DNA of 20,730 bases, from the IMG/VR virus record IMGVR_UViG_3300030104_004518, positions 1-20,730 of that record, one strand, 5' to 3'. The notes under the pieces are model-generated. The model made no database searches, had not been told where the DNA came from, and worked only from the letters and a program-made list of their open reading frames with translations. Positions 15,246 to 20,102 of this stretch are shown here, one piece after another (the stretch's first letter is position 1; the number at the start of each line of letters is the position of its first letter). This DNA is from a virus. The position numbers were made by a program, and so were the translations under genes.

Positions 15246-16040
15246 CTACTTCTTTAATACTCTTATTTTACCTCCTTTATTTTTTATAATTTTATATCCC
15301 CAGGGGGTTTCTCTTAGTAATCTAACCTTATCAATAGGTATGTTTTCTTTCGTCCACATACTCCAATCCCCTTGCCTGCTGTATGTTTTACCAAACTCTG
15401 CTGCATCTTTTGGTATTACGGCAAAATTTCCCTCACCATATCTCCTTGCAACTCCAGACTGTGGAGATACATAAAGCTCTTTAAACTCTTTTGTTAAATT
15501 AAAAGGAGACTCACCTGTTGGTTTGGTTGGTTGCCTAGGCCTTAAAACACCAGATTGAAGGGCATCATCCATGCCTTCTTTACCTAACCCTCTATAGTAA
15601 CTATTCTTAGGTATGTCATCTAGATACTCACCTAACGCTCCTCTTATTAACCTTGGTAATAAAGTTGGTAATGATCTAGCACCTAGCAAAATCTGAAATA
15701 TAGGATCTTTAACACCTTCCATTGGTTGAATAGCCCCAGTCGCCCAGTTCGCTGGATTCATTGGGTCATTAAGTCTTTCCTCAATTTCCATCCGATCTTC
15801 ATAATTTGACTGTAAGATATCATCTATACTTCCAGGACCTCCTGATTGAATATATTTATCAAAATATTGTTCCTGCTGCTCCTCTTCCGCCGTCTTAGTA
15901 GTAAACGATTCGCCTTCAAACGTAAAAGTTTCCTTCCCTTCGGCTCTAGCATCAGCAAAGGCTTTTTGGAATGGAGTTAGTTCAGGGTTTGTCCCCCCGT
16001 CTTTCATTACTCGGTACCTTTTTCGCTTTTGGATCTGCAT
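15246..16040 (-). CDS. Virion-associated protein with ADP-ribosyltransferase-like C-terminus (tentative)
   Basis: 264 residues. The N-terminus KDGGTNPELTPFQKAFADAR with KETFTFEGESFTTKTAEE matches a short module I associate with varied marine phage proteins. The middle holds an amphipathic hydrophobic stretch (FQILLGARSLPTLLPRLIRG). The C-terminal part reads YYRGLGKEGMDDALQSGVLRP (148-168), LYVSPQSGVARRYGEGNFAVIP (189-210), then KENIPIDKVRLLRE (231-244). An Arg in the first strand, Ser after a hydrophobic strand and a late Glu are the R-S-E order of ADP-ribosyltransferases, so Arg150, Ser192 and Glu232 or Glu244 are candidate catalytic residues. If true it could modify host proteins after ejection, as T4 Alt does. 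The motifs are weak; it may be purely structural. Confidence 0.5.
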   Translation of the reverse strand: MQIQKRKRYRVMKDGGTNPELTPFQKAFADARAEGKETFTFEGESFTTKTAEEEQQEQYFDKYIQSGGPGSIDDILQSNYEDRMEIEERLNDPMNPANWATGAIQPMEGVKDPIFQILLGARSLPTLLPRLIRGALGEYLDDIPKNSYYRGLGKEGMDDALQSGVLRPRQPTKPTGESPFNLTKEFKELYVSPQSGVARRYGEGNFAVIPKDAAEFGKTYSRQGDWSMWTKENIPIDKVRLLRETPWGYKIIKNKGGKIRVLKK

Positions 16041-16044
16041 AAAA

Positions 16045-16052
16045 CAAAGATA
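16045..16052 (-). promoter_or_regulatory. TAnnTTTG box before the 16040 start
   Basis: TATCTTTG matches the Bacteroidetes -7 element and ends four bases before the ATG at 16040. No TTTG/CTTG partner lies 20 bases upstream. If active it would give an almost leaderless transcript. Confidence 0.4.
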
Positions 16053-16175
16053 CTACTTCTTGGTCTTCCTCCTATACATGCTCAGGGCAATAATAACCGC
16101 CTCTTTTAGGGGTTTACCCTCCAGTACAATCTTCCTGATCTTGTCTGCAACGTATTTACTCTTATCTATCTGCAT
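16053..16175 (-). CDS. Short basic protein, first gene of the late block
   Basis: 40 residues: MQIDKSKYVADKIRKIVLEG, then KPLKEAVIIALSMYRRKTKK. The GKP-x-(K/Q)-x-AVxIALSMxRRK pattern recurs in small phage proteins of unknown role; two amphipathic helices with a basic end could bind nucleic acid or a virion partner. It is the first open frame after the predicted late promoter (start near 16260), with a leader of about 85 bases. The next gene starts 12 bases after its stop. Confidence 0.7.
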   Translation of the reverse strand: MQIDKSKYVADKIRKIVLEGKPLKEAVIIALSMYRRKTKK

Positions 16176-16213
16176 AATACAGCTATCCCGTATTTAACAT
16201 TCTAAATGCTTCT

Positions 16214-16225
16214 TGTGTATACACA
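16214..16225. promoter_or_regulatory. 12-bp palindrome in the late leader
   Basis: TGTGTATACACA is a perfect inverted repeat about 35-46 bases downstream of the predicted late start site and 39 bases before the first late gene. A dimeric repressor site is plausible. Confidence 0.4.
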
Positions 16226-16266
16226 CCAAAAACATATAGATTAGCTTTGATATGCATTATTGATAG

Positions 16267-16298
16267 CAAAGTTATAACATATTTTTTTAAAAGTCAAG
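16267..16298 (-). promoter_or_regulatory. Leftward promoter of the late block
   Basis: On the minus strand CTTG (16298-16295) is followed by exactly 20 bases and TAACTTTG (16274-16267), a full match to the Bacteroidetes -33/-7 consensus. It starts CTTGACTT, like the early promoter. The predicted start is near 16260. Confidence 0.72.
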
Positions 16299-16445
16299 TA
16301 TAAAGTGCTGATTTAAGTAAAATAGTCTAATTGACCGATTCTCAATGCTTTAGTAGGTGGAAGGGGGTATAACCATCGCAAAAAAAATACGGATCCCCCT
16401 GGGAAAAACGGCGAGAAATGTTTAGGGTGGGGATTATATGTATAT

Positions 16446-16457
16446 GTGAGCGCTCAC
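16446..16457. promoter_or_regulatory. 12-bp palindrome GTGAGCGCTCAC
   Basis: A perfect 12-bp inverted repeat in the middle of the control region, followed by two ACGT boxes. It could be an operator or an origin element. It is not near either predicted promoter. Confidence 0.4.
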
Positions 16458-16712
16458 GTCACGTAGGAAAACGCAAAATTTGACATCCCCCCCTTCGCAT
16501 ATGGGCGTATGGTACCCCCAAGTGTACGACGCTAACTTGCTGACACCCAAATGATTACCACATCTGACTTAAACCCATTGTTTAACCGCATCCCGAATAC
16601 ACGCAATTAGGCACAGTTCTACGTAACTCAGTGACAATCACACCCCTAGCATACAAGACTTAAACCTATACTCCAATACGCATCCGCATTACGCTCTCGC
16701 ATCAGGCTCACA

Positions 16713-16775
16713 CCACGCATGTACGCACGGGATACGCACGCATGTACACACGCACAACACACGCATGCATGCACG
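16713..16775. repeat. Three 23-bp-spaced direct repeats (iteron-like)
   Basis: ACGCATG occurs at 16715, 16738 and 16761, an exact 23-bp period. Copies one and two share ACGCATGTAC(G/A)CACG; copy three reads ACGCATGCATGCACG. The DNA is strongly alternating purine-pyrimidine. Iterons at a fixed helical spacing are typical of replication origins and repressor arrays. Confidence 0.6.
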
Positions 16776-16813
16776 CACACACATGATCGCACACACGCGA
16801 ATTATCGCGGGTG

Positions 16814-16830
16814 TTTTACCTTCGGTAAAA
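16814..16830. other. Short hairpin before the early promoter
   Basis: TTTTACC and GGTAAAA form a 7-bp stem around TTC. It could end stray leftward or rightward transcription or be a protein site; no long T-run follows on either strand. Confidence 0.35.
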
Positions 16831-16856
16831 GGCGCATGTAATTAGTTGCCAAAAAA

Positions 16857-16888
16857 CTTGACTTCGGTGTTTTAATACCCTATCTTTG
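16857..16888 (+). promoter_or_regulatory. Rightward promoter of the early block
   Basis: CTTG at 16857-16860, exactly 20 bases, TATCTTTG at 16881-16888: a full Bacteroidetes-type promoter. Start near 16895, giving a leader of about 40 bases. Confidence 0.72.
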
Positions 16889-16922
16889 TGGTCATCGGTT
16901 CGGCAATGTTGCCAACCACAAA
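16885..16922 (+). promoter_or_regulatory. Inverted repeat overlapping the early promoter and leader
   Basis: TTTGTGGT (16885-16892) pairs with ACCACAAA (16915-16922), and inside lies GGCAA-TG-TTGCC (16902-16913). The outer left arm covers the TTTG of the -7 box, so as DNA it fits an operator; the inner hairpin would also form in the leader RNA just before the first early ATG. Confidence 0.5.
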
Positions 16923-16933
16923 ACCAATACATC

Positions 16934-17302
16934 ATGTCTAAAGACATCAACATCAAAGACTGCCGTAAGGCAGTGAACCAAGCAAAGTTCAACCCAACGA
17001 AGGCACGCAAAGCCAACGCAATCAAACTGCTTAAGCAGTTGATGGATGCGGTTAATAACCTCGAAGAGGTTAAGGCAAAGCCAAAGCGTAAGCCGAAGGC
17101 TAAGGCTAAGCGTAAGCCTAGAAATCAGAGACTCGAAGAGTCTCAGGCAAAGCAGTCAGTAGCTGAGAACTTCATACCCGAAGCGGTGGCAGAGGTGAAC
17201 ACGCTACCCGAATTCAGCGAACTACGTTCGATGGGCTACTCGGTTGAGGATGCCGTTCGTTACGTCAAGGCTCTCATGGATGGTGCGCCACAAGTGGCGT
17301 AA
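16934..17302 (+). CDS. Basic Lys/Pro-rich DNA-binding-like protein, first early gene
   Basis: 122 residues from ATG at 16934, chosen because it carries the ATACATCATG start context shared with three other genes and lies after the predicted start site; a start at 16886 would lie in the promoter. Residues 1-45 look helical (KKLLKQLMDAVNN-like). Residues 46-65 are KPKRKPKAKAKRKPRNQR, a histone H1-like basic linker. The end, FSELRSMGYSVEDAVRYVKALMDG (about 94-117), resembles a UBA-like three-helix piece. Its codons are richer in G+C than those of neighbouring genes. It probably binds DNA or RNA early in infection; no family was recognised. Confidence 0.65.
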   Translation: MSKDINIKDCRKAVNQAKFNPTKARKANAIKLLKQLMDAVNNLEEVKAKPKRKPKAKAKRKPRNQRLEESQAKQSVAENFIPEAVAEVNTLPEFSELRSMGYSVEDAVRYVKALMDGAPQVA

Positions 17303-17310
17303 CACACACA

Positions 17311-17357
17311 AGCCTAGCACACAGGGTGCGTTGGAGGTTCGACTCCTCCTCTAGGCT
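17311..17357 (+). ncRNA. Compact tRNA-like element with perfect T-arm
   Basis: AGCCTAG (17311-17317) pairs perfectly with CTAGGCT (17351-17357). Before the 3' strand lies a canonical T-arm: GGAGG, loop TTCGACT, CCTCC (17333-17349), with conserved T54-T55-C56 and A58. Only 15 bases separate acceptor and T-arm, with a possible 3-4-bp CAC/GTG hairpin and no normal D-arm or anticodon arm. It may be a mini tRNA-like RNA, a deleted tRNA, or an attachment-site remnant. No CCA is encoded. Confidence 0.5.
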
Positions 17358-17366
17358 CTATTAGAA

Positions 17367-17412
17367 GATATAATATACTACTCCTCTCATTTATGAGAGT
17401 AGTATATATATC
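17367..17412 (+). other. Long imperfect hairpin between early genes
   Basis: ATATACTA plus CTCTCAT (17373-17390, with a CTC bulge) pair with ATGAGAGTAGTATAT (17393-17407); the stem extends through GATAT/ATATC. It lies just after the tRNA-like element and before the 17441 gene. There is no T-run, so an RNA-processing or stability hairpin is as likely as a terminator. Confidence 0.55.
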
Positions 17413-17440
17413 CTCTTACAAACCAAAAATTTTATACATC

Positions 17441-17590
17441 ATGGATAACCAATTAATCCAAGACCTGCGAATGCAGGCAGTACGTAGCCTCTTTGACGGG
17501 CTTACATTCGACCAAGCTACTAACACTTCCGACTGGGACGAACTCACATGTGATGAGCAGATGCGCCTTGAGGACTTAATCAACTCGTAA
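17441..17590 (+). CDS. Small acidic hypothetical protein
   Basis: 49 residues from ATG at 17441 (ATACATCATG context). MDNQLIQDLRMQAVRSLFDG, then LTFDQATNTSDWDELTCDEQMRLEDLINS. It is helical and acidic, with a DEL-type end. A longer frame from 17393 would begin inside the hairpin and is less likely. Small acidic early phage proteins often inhibit host enzymes by mimicking DNA or binding basic surfaces; nothing specific supports this here. No family was recognised. Confidence 0.6.
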   Translation: MDNQLIQDLRMQAVRSLFDGLTFDQATNTSDWDELTCDEQMRLEDLINS

Positions 17591-17592
17591 TC

Positions 17593-17718
17593 ATGGAGAA
17601 TACAAACTACTGCCCATGGGAGCATGCATACCAGCTATGCAAAGACCATTACACGAAGGATGAAATCGACGAAATGTCGTTCTGTGAAATTAAAGAAATA
17701 ATACTCGACCAAGACTAA
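17593..17718 (+). CDS. Small acidic hypothetical protein
   Basis: 41 residues: MENTNYCPWEHAYQLCKDHY, then TKDEIDEMSFCEIKEIILDQD. Three Cys and one His are spread too widely for a clear metal site. It starts two bases after the previous stop and ends one base before the next start, which is the tight packing typical of real genes here. No family was recognised. Confidence 0.55.
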   Translation: MENTNYCPWEHAYQLCKDHYTKDEIDEMSFCEIKEIILDQD

Positions 17719-17719
17719 C

Positions 17720-18142
17720 ATGACACAAGACCACACAATCAGACAAGCGTACATCAACACGCTACTTGATGGCGGATATACACGCCTTTTAGACCGCACA
17801 GTCAACCCAACCGAAGGCTACATCATAGGCGGTGTAACTGAACCAACCACTATGCTGTTTGGGGGATTTATCAGCAGTGCATACGCTGACGTAAGCGAAC
17901 ACTACGCTAAGTTCAAACAGCTATGGGGAAAGTATGACGTATTACTTGACGAACACAAAGACACATATCGTATGCATAAGTTCACCGCTGGACTGGGTAT
18001 AGGTACATGGATACACGATGGTCAGATATACTTTGACCTTGTGCAACACTTGTACAACCTTGAAATAGCTACGAGGGAGGCAAAGAAACGTGGAGAAATC
18101 GCAATCTACGACTGCAAAAACCAAAAAGATATATTACTATGA
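17720..18142 (+). CDS. Conserved-type phage hypothetical protein
   Basis: 140 residues. The C-terminal half LGIGTWIHDGQIYFDLVQHLYNLEIATREAKKRGEIAIYDCKN (about 93-135) follows a pattern I recall from uncharacterised early phage proteins: GTW-x-x-(D/N)G-x-(V/I)Y-x-D, a helix, then (L/I)AI-(Y/F)D. The N-terminal part is Gly-rich and hydrophobic (TEGYIIGGVTEPTTMLFGGFISSA), resembling a short loop-strand core rather than a membrane helix. It begins one base after the previous stop and its TGA overlaps the next ATG (ATGA). The function is unknown. Confidence 0.65.
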   Translation: MTQDHTIRQAYINTLLDGGYTRLLDRTVNPTEGYIIGGVTEPTTMLFGGFISSAYADVSEHYAKFKQLWGKYDVLLDEHKDTYRMHKFTAGLGIGTWIHDGQIYFDLVQHLYNLEIATREAKKRGEIAIYDCKNQKDILL

Positions 18143-18318
18143 CAGATTTACAGAAAGCATCATTCGTGCTTAATGCACACCACAACACACCAAGCGAAGA
18201 GGTAGGCGGTAGACTATACATCAACGTATCAGAGCATCTGTGTGTAGCCATACACGATGAAGAGATACACTACCTAGCTGAACGCTACGATGAAGAAATT
18301 AACGAATCAAACCAATAA
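18139..18318 (+). CDS. Small acidic hypothetical protein
   Basis: 59 residues: MTDLQKASFVLNAHHNTPSE, then EVGGRLYINVSEHLCVAIHDEEIHYLAERYDEEINESNQ. Two short strands are followed by a helix; the HDEEIHYLAERYDEE end could be a metal-binding helix, but this is speculative. The start overlaps the previous stop as ATGA, showing coupling. No family was recognised. Confidence 0.6.
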   Translation: MTDLQKASFVLNAHHNTPSEEVGGRLYINVSEHLCVAIHDEEIHYLAERYDEEINESNQ

Positions 18319-18321
18319 AAC

Positions 18322-18615
18322 ATGAGCAAAGAATTATTAAAAACAATCGAGGCACAAGGCAAGCTGATAACAGAGTTACGTGCAGAAATCGAGGAAATCA
18401 AGTGGGAAAGAGGCGGTACACTTGTAGACCTGCGTGAAGAGAACGAGCAAATACGCCAGACTTACCTAGAACTTGCCGAATTATCTATGGAGTTGGTAGA
18501 TTACAACTACGATACCGAGCGAACACACTACGATGAGACAATAGATGAAGATGGTGAAGGTGGCGAAGGTCACATATTCCACACTCTTGTTAAGATACAG
18601 AAACTAACAGATTAA
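18322..18615 (+). CDS. Coiled-coil hypothetical protein
   Basis: 97 residues. Residues 1-58 are a continuous heptad-like helix (LLKTIEAQGKLITELRAEIEEI, LREENEQIRQTYLELAEL), then an acidic loop DEDGEGGEGH and a short end HIFHTLVKIQKLTD. A dimeric coiled coil is likely. It starts three bases after the previous stop with an AAAACATG context. The function is unknown. Confidence 0.62.
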   Translation: MSKELLKTIEAQGKLITELRAEIEEIKWERGGTLVDLREENEQIRQTYLELAELSMELVDYNYDTERTHYDETIDEDGEGGEGHIFHTLVKIQKLTD

Positions 18616-18626
18616 ACCAATCAAAC

Positions 18627-18710
18627 ATGAAAAACAAACTAATAACAATCGTGCTAAGCACATGGACAATCTTTGTAGTAAGCGCATGCACAATAGCAAT
18701 AGCATCATGA
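18627..18710 (+). CDS. Very small membrane or lipoprotein-like peptide
   Basis: 27 residues: MKNKLITIVLSTWTIFVVSA then CTIAIAS. A basic start, a hydrophobic stretch and VSAC form a lipobox-like signal, so the peptide could be lipidated at Cys21, or it could be a single-span membrane peptide. The TGA overlaps the next ATG (ATGA), which argues that the frame is translated. Its size is close to the minimum for a gene; a role in envelope change or lysis is guesswork. Confidence 0.45.
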   Translation: MKNKLITIVLSTWTIFVVSACTIAIAS

Positions 18711-18856
18711 ATAGGATATTCAACCCATACAGAGGATTTAGTTTCGAGGAACTAGAACTAGCATACGAGTACTTTACATGGTGCGAGGATTCAGAGGGCG
18801 TAAGCCTAGTGGCAGAGGCATTCTGTGAACAAGCAAAATTAGATATTAACTTATAA
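18707..18856 (+). CDS. Small acidic hypothetical protein
   Basis: 49 residues from the ATG that overlaps the previous TGA: MNRIFNPYRGFSFEELELAY, then EYFTWCEDSEGVSLVAEAFCEQAKLDINL. Acidic helices dominate. An upstream in-frame start at 18662 would read through the small membrane peptide in another frame and is less likely. No family was recognised. Confidence 0.55.
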   Translation: MNRIFNPYRGFSFEELELAYEYFTWCEDSEGVSLVAEAFCEQAKLDINL

Positions 18857-18868
18857 AAACCAATAAAC

Positions 18869-19204
18869 ATGGGATTACTAGAAAGAGCAGATGAAGTGTA
18901 CGAAATGTACAGAGATGACGGATGGATGTGGGGTGTACCGCATACAAAATCGATCGGATTACCTAAGTACAAGCAGAACCTATCTGTACGCAAAGAGTAT
19001 CACGGCTCATACGGATGGCGAATCATCGTCAAAAGTTATGATACTGACGTTGCGTGGGGGTTTGAGAGTCTAGGTTCATTGGTCGTATCTGACTACCACT
19101 CACCTACCACATCTAAGCACATCAGCTATGTAGCTGAGCAGTTGGGTATGGTGGTGAGGAAATGCTACGATGACAAGGCTGAGAAGGTCAATAGATACAA
19201 GTAA
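18869..19204 (+). CDS. Hypothetical protein, last gene before the internal promoter
   Basis: 111 residues, aromatic-rich: LLERADEVYEMYRDDGWMWG, then SVRKEYHGSYGWRIIVKSYDTDVAWGFESLGSLVVSDYHSPTTSKHISYVAEQLG. Mixed beta strands are followed by a C-terminal helix (EQLGMVVRKCYDDKAEKVN). It is preceded by ACCAATAAACATG, the usual internal start context here. A gap of about 95 bases containing a promoter follows it. The function is unknown. Confidence 0.6.
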   Translation: MGLLERADEVYEMYRDDGWMWGVPHTKSIGLPKYKQNLSVRKEYHGSYGWRIIVKSYDTDVAWGFESLGSLVVSDYHSPTTSKHISYVAEQLGMVVRKCYDDKAEKVNRYK

Positions 19205-19228
19205 TAACTACGTTATTAGAAAAATAAA

Positions 19229-19260
19229 TTTGGAATTTGGAAAAGTCTGTCGTATATTAG
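19229..19260 (+). promoter_or_regulatory. Internal early promoter
   Basis: TTTG (19229-19232), exactly 20 bases, TATATTAG (19253-19260). Start near 19267, about 33 bases before the 19300 ATG. It shares TCGTATAyT and AGCAGTCC (19259-19266) with the promoter at 10813, suggesting a common phage or host regulator. Confidence 0.6.
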
Positions 19261-19299
19261 CAGTCCGATTCAAACCAATCGAAAACCAATTAATACATC

Positions 19300-19425
19300 A
19301 TGGACGTAATAGATAACATTATCGAAGTGTACCGAATGGAAGGGTACACAATCACTCGTGAAGAGGCAATAGAAATCAACGATGCAATAGACTTTGCATA
19401 CGAAACATGGACAAAAAACCAATAA
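19300..19425 (+). CDS. Small acidic hypothetical protein
   Basis: 41 residues: MDVIDNIIEVYRMEGYTITR, then EEAIEINDAIDFAYETWTKNQ. Two acidic helices. The ATG is preceded by ATACATC, as in the first genes of the other early segments, and the gene follows a predicted promoter. The next gene starts two bases after its stop. No family was recognised. Confidence 0.6.
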   Translation: MDVIDNIIEVYRMEGYTITREEAIEINDAIDFAYETWTKNQ

Positions 19426-19427
19426 TC

Positions 19428-19658
19428 ATGAAAACATTTGAAATAGAAGTGGTGCGTACATACACCACCACAATCGAGGTGGAACTACCTGACAAGTATT
19501 ATCCATCATACGTTGAGGAAATAACGCTTGGAAACATGCCTTACGAAGAATGGCTGAGTATTCAAGATATATACAGCGAAATATGGGATAAGATAGGCGA
19601 GGGAGAGCTTGAGCAATGCGACACAGATATGCAATCAATAAACGTAAAGGAATTATGA
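19428..19658 (+). CDS. Small acidic hypothetical protein
   Basis: 76 residues from ATG at 19428 (an in-frame start at 19407 would overlap the previous gene). MKTFEIEVVRTYTTTIEVEL is a clear two-strand beta hairpin, followed by PDKYYPSYVEEITLGNMPYEEWLSIQDIYSEIWD, a helical acidic part. The TGA overlaps the next ATG (ATGA). Beta-hairpin-plus-helix proteins of this kind are common early phage proteins of unknown function. Confidence 0.58.
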   Translation: MKTFEIEVVRTYTTTIEVELPDKYYPSYVEEITLGNMPYEEWLSIQDIYSEIWDKIGEGELEQCDTDMQSINVKEL

Positions 19659-19912
19659 AGTACGCTAGACAATGCTCAGTAACGGGCGAAGGAATGAATG
19701 ATGGCTATGTAGTAGGCGATGGTGAAATGCACATCAAGTACGAGAAAGACCTTATCGCTCTTATCCGTTCACGGGGTGGGATGTACTTCCTGTCTAACGA
19801 ATACATACTAGCTGAAAGCTATCAGCTAGGGGAATACTATTGGACGGAATGGGATGATGAGAGCGAGTACCAATACGAAGAAGTAAACGGAAAACTAATT
19901 GAAATAAACTAA
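19655..19912 (+). CDS. Small Cys-containing hypothetical protein
   Basis: 85 residues from the overlapping ATG: MKYARQCSVTGEGMNDGYVV, then GDGEMHIKYEKDLIALIRSRGG and ESYQLGEYYWTEWDDESEYQYEEVNG. The start C-x-x-TG-x-x-MN-x-GY followed by a GE-x-(Y/H) strand and a late YYWTEWDD recalls a family of short Bacteroidetes-phage proteins that I know only as hypothetical. A single Cys excludes a zinc knuckle. The non-coding tandem RNA element follows directly. Confidence 0.6.
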   Translation: MKYARQCSVTGEGMNDGYVVGDGEMHIKYEKDLIALIRSRGGMYFLSNEYILAESYQLGEYYWTEWDDESEYQYEEVNGKLIEIN

Positions 19913-19919
19913 TAAACAA

Positions 19920-19987
19920 GGTGTGTAATGGTGTAGACTAATACACGTTTGATAATAGCGAAGTCGTTGCGACACCAAGCTATTGCC
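19920..19987 (+). ncRNA. Structured RNA motif, copy 1 of a tandem pair
   Basis: 68 bases. AATAGC (19954-19959) pairs with GCTATT (19979-19984); inside, GTCG-TTG-CGAC (19963-19973) forms a stem, leaving internal loops GAA and ACCAA. An upstream TGGT (19929-19932) can pair with ACCA (19974-19977) as a pseudoknot. It is about 74 percent identical to copy 2 and lies 74 bases upstream of it. No known riboswitch or ribozyme was recognised. Confidence 0.6.
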
Positions 19988-19995
19988 CGTAAGGG
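19986..19995 (+). other. GNRA-type hairpin joining the two RNA copies
   Basis: CCC-GTAA-GGG: a three-pair stem closing a GTAA tetraloop. It uses the end of copy 1 and the start of copy 2, so it may stack the two units as one compact RNA. Confidence 0.45.
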
Positions 19996-20062
19996 TGCGT
20001 GATGGTAATAACTACGACACACTTAATAAGAGAGAAGTCATGTGCGACACCAACCTCTTGCC
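19994..20062 (+). ncRNA. Structured RNA motif, copy 2 of a tandem pair
   Basis: 69 bases sharing GAAGTC and GCGACACCAA exactly with copy 1. AAGAG (20028-20032) pairs with CTCTT (20055-20059); a T-A pair of copy 1 is a G-C pair here, a compensatory change. The outer C-G of copy 1 is lost (A/C). TGGT and ACCA are again present for a pseudoknot. Located 40 bases before the next gene's ATG. Confidence 0.6.
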
Positions 20063-20068
20063 TTTTTT
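20028..20068 (+). terminator. Possible intrinsic terminator formed by RNA copy 2
   Basis: The AAGAG/CTCTT stem of copy 2 is followed two bases later by a run of six T (20063-20068). The stem is short and has a large internal loop, so termination could depend on the RNA fold, which would suit a regulated switch before the 20103 gene. Confidence 0.35.
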
Positions 20069-20102
20069 ATTTTACTAAAACAAATCAAACAAATAATACA
20101 TC

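Larger units (their letters stand above)
16176..16933. other. Non-coding divergent control region
   Basis: About 760 bases with no credible gene on either strand, between leftward late and rightward early blocks. From left to right it holds a palindromic late leader, the late promoter, a G/C-run zone (16355-16515) with GGGGG and CCCCC clusters, a palindrome at 16446, a tract of alternating purine-pyrimidine ACGCATGTAC repeats (16700-16800), a 7-bp hairpin and the early promoter. Base make-up is richer in G+C than the flanking genes. It is the natural place for an origin of replication or a packaging signal; no known origin motif was recognised. Confidence 0.7.

Noticed and set aside
16405-16500. 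A short plus-strand peptide frame starting ATGTTTAGGG
   Set aside because: About 20 codons, no start context, in a region whose repeats and palindromes point to control functions.
16700-16800. Possible CRISPR array (repeats of ACGCATG)
   Set aside because: The period is 23 bp with no unique spacers of normal length and the repeats are too short.
16816-17025. 69-codon minus-strand frame over the early promoter
   Set aside because: It lies opposite the first early gene and its promoter, and has no start context or recognisable features.
17280-17360. A complete tRNA gene
   Set aside because: Only the acceptor stem and T-arm can be formed; no D-arm or anticodon stem of normal size fits in the 15 bases between them.
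19920-20062. Hammerhead or twister self-cleaving ribozymes in the tandem RNA
   Set aside because: The hammerhead core CTGANGA...GAAA and the twister consensus are absent.
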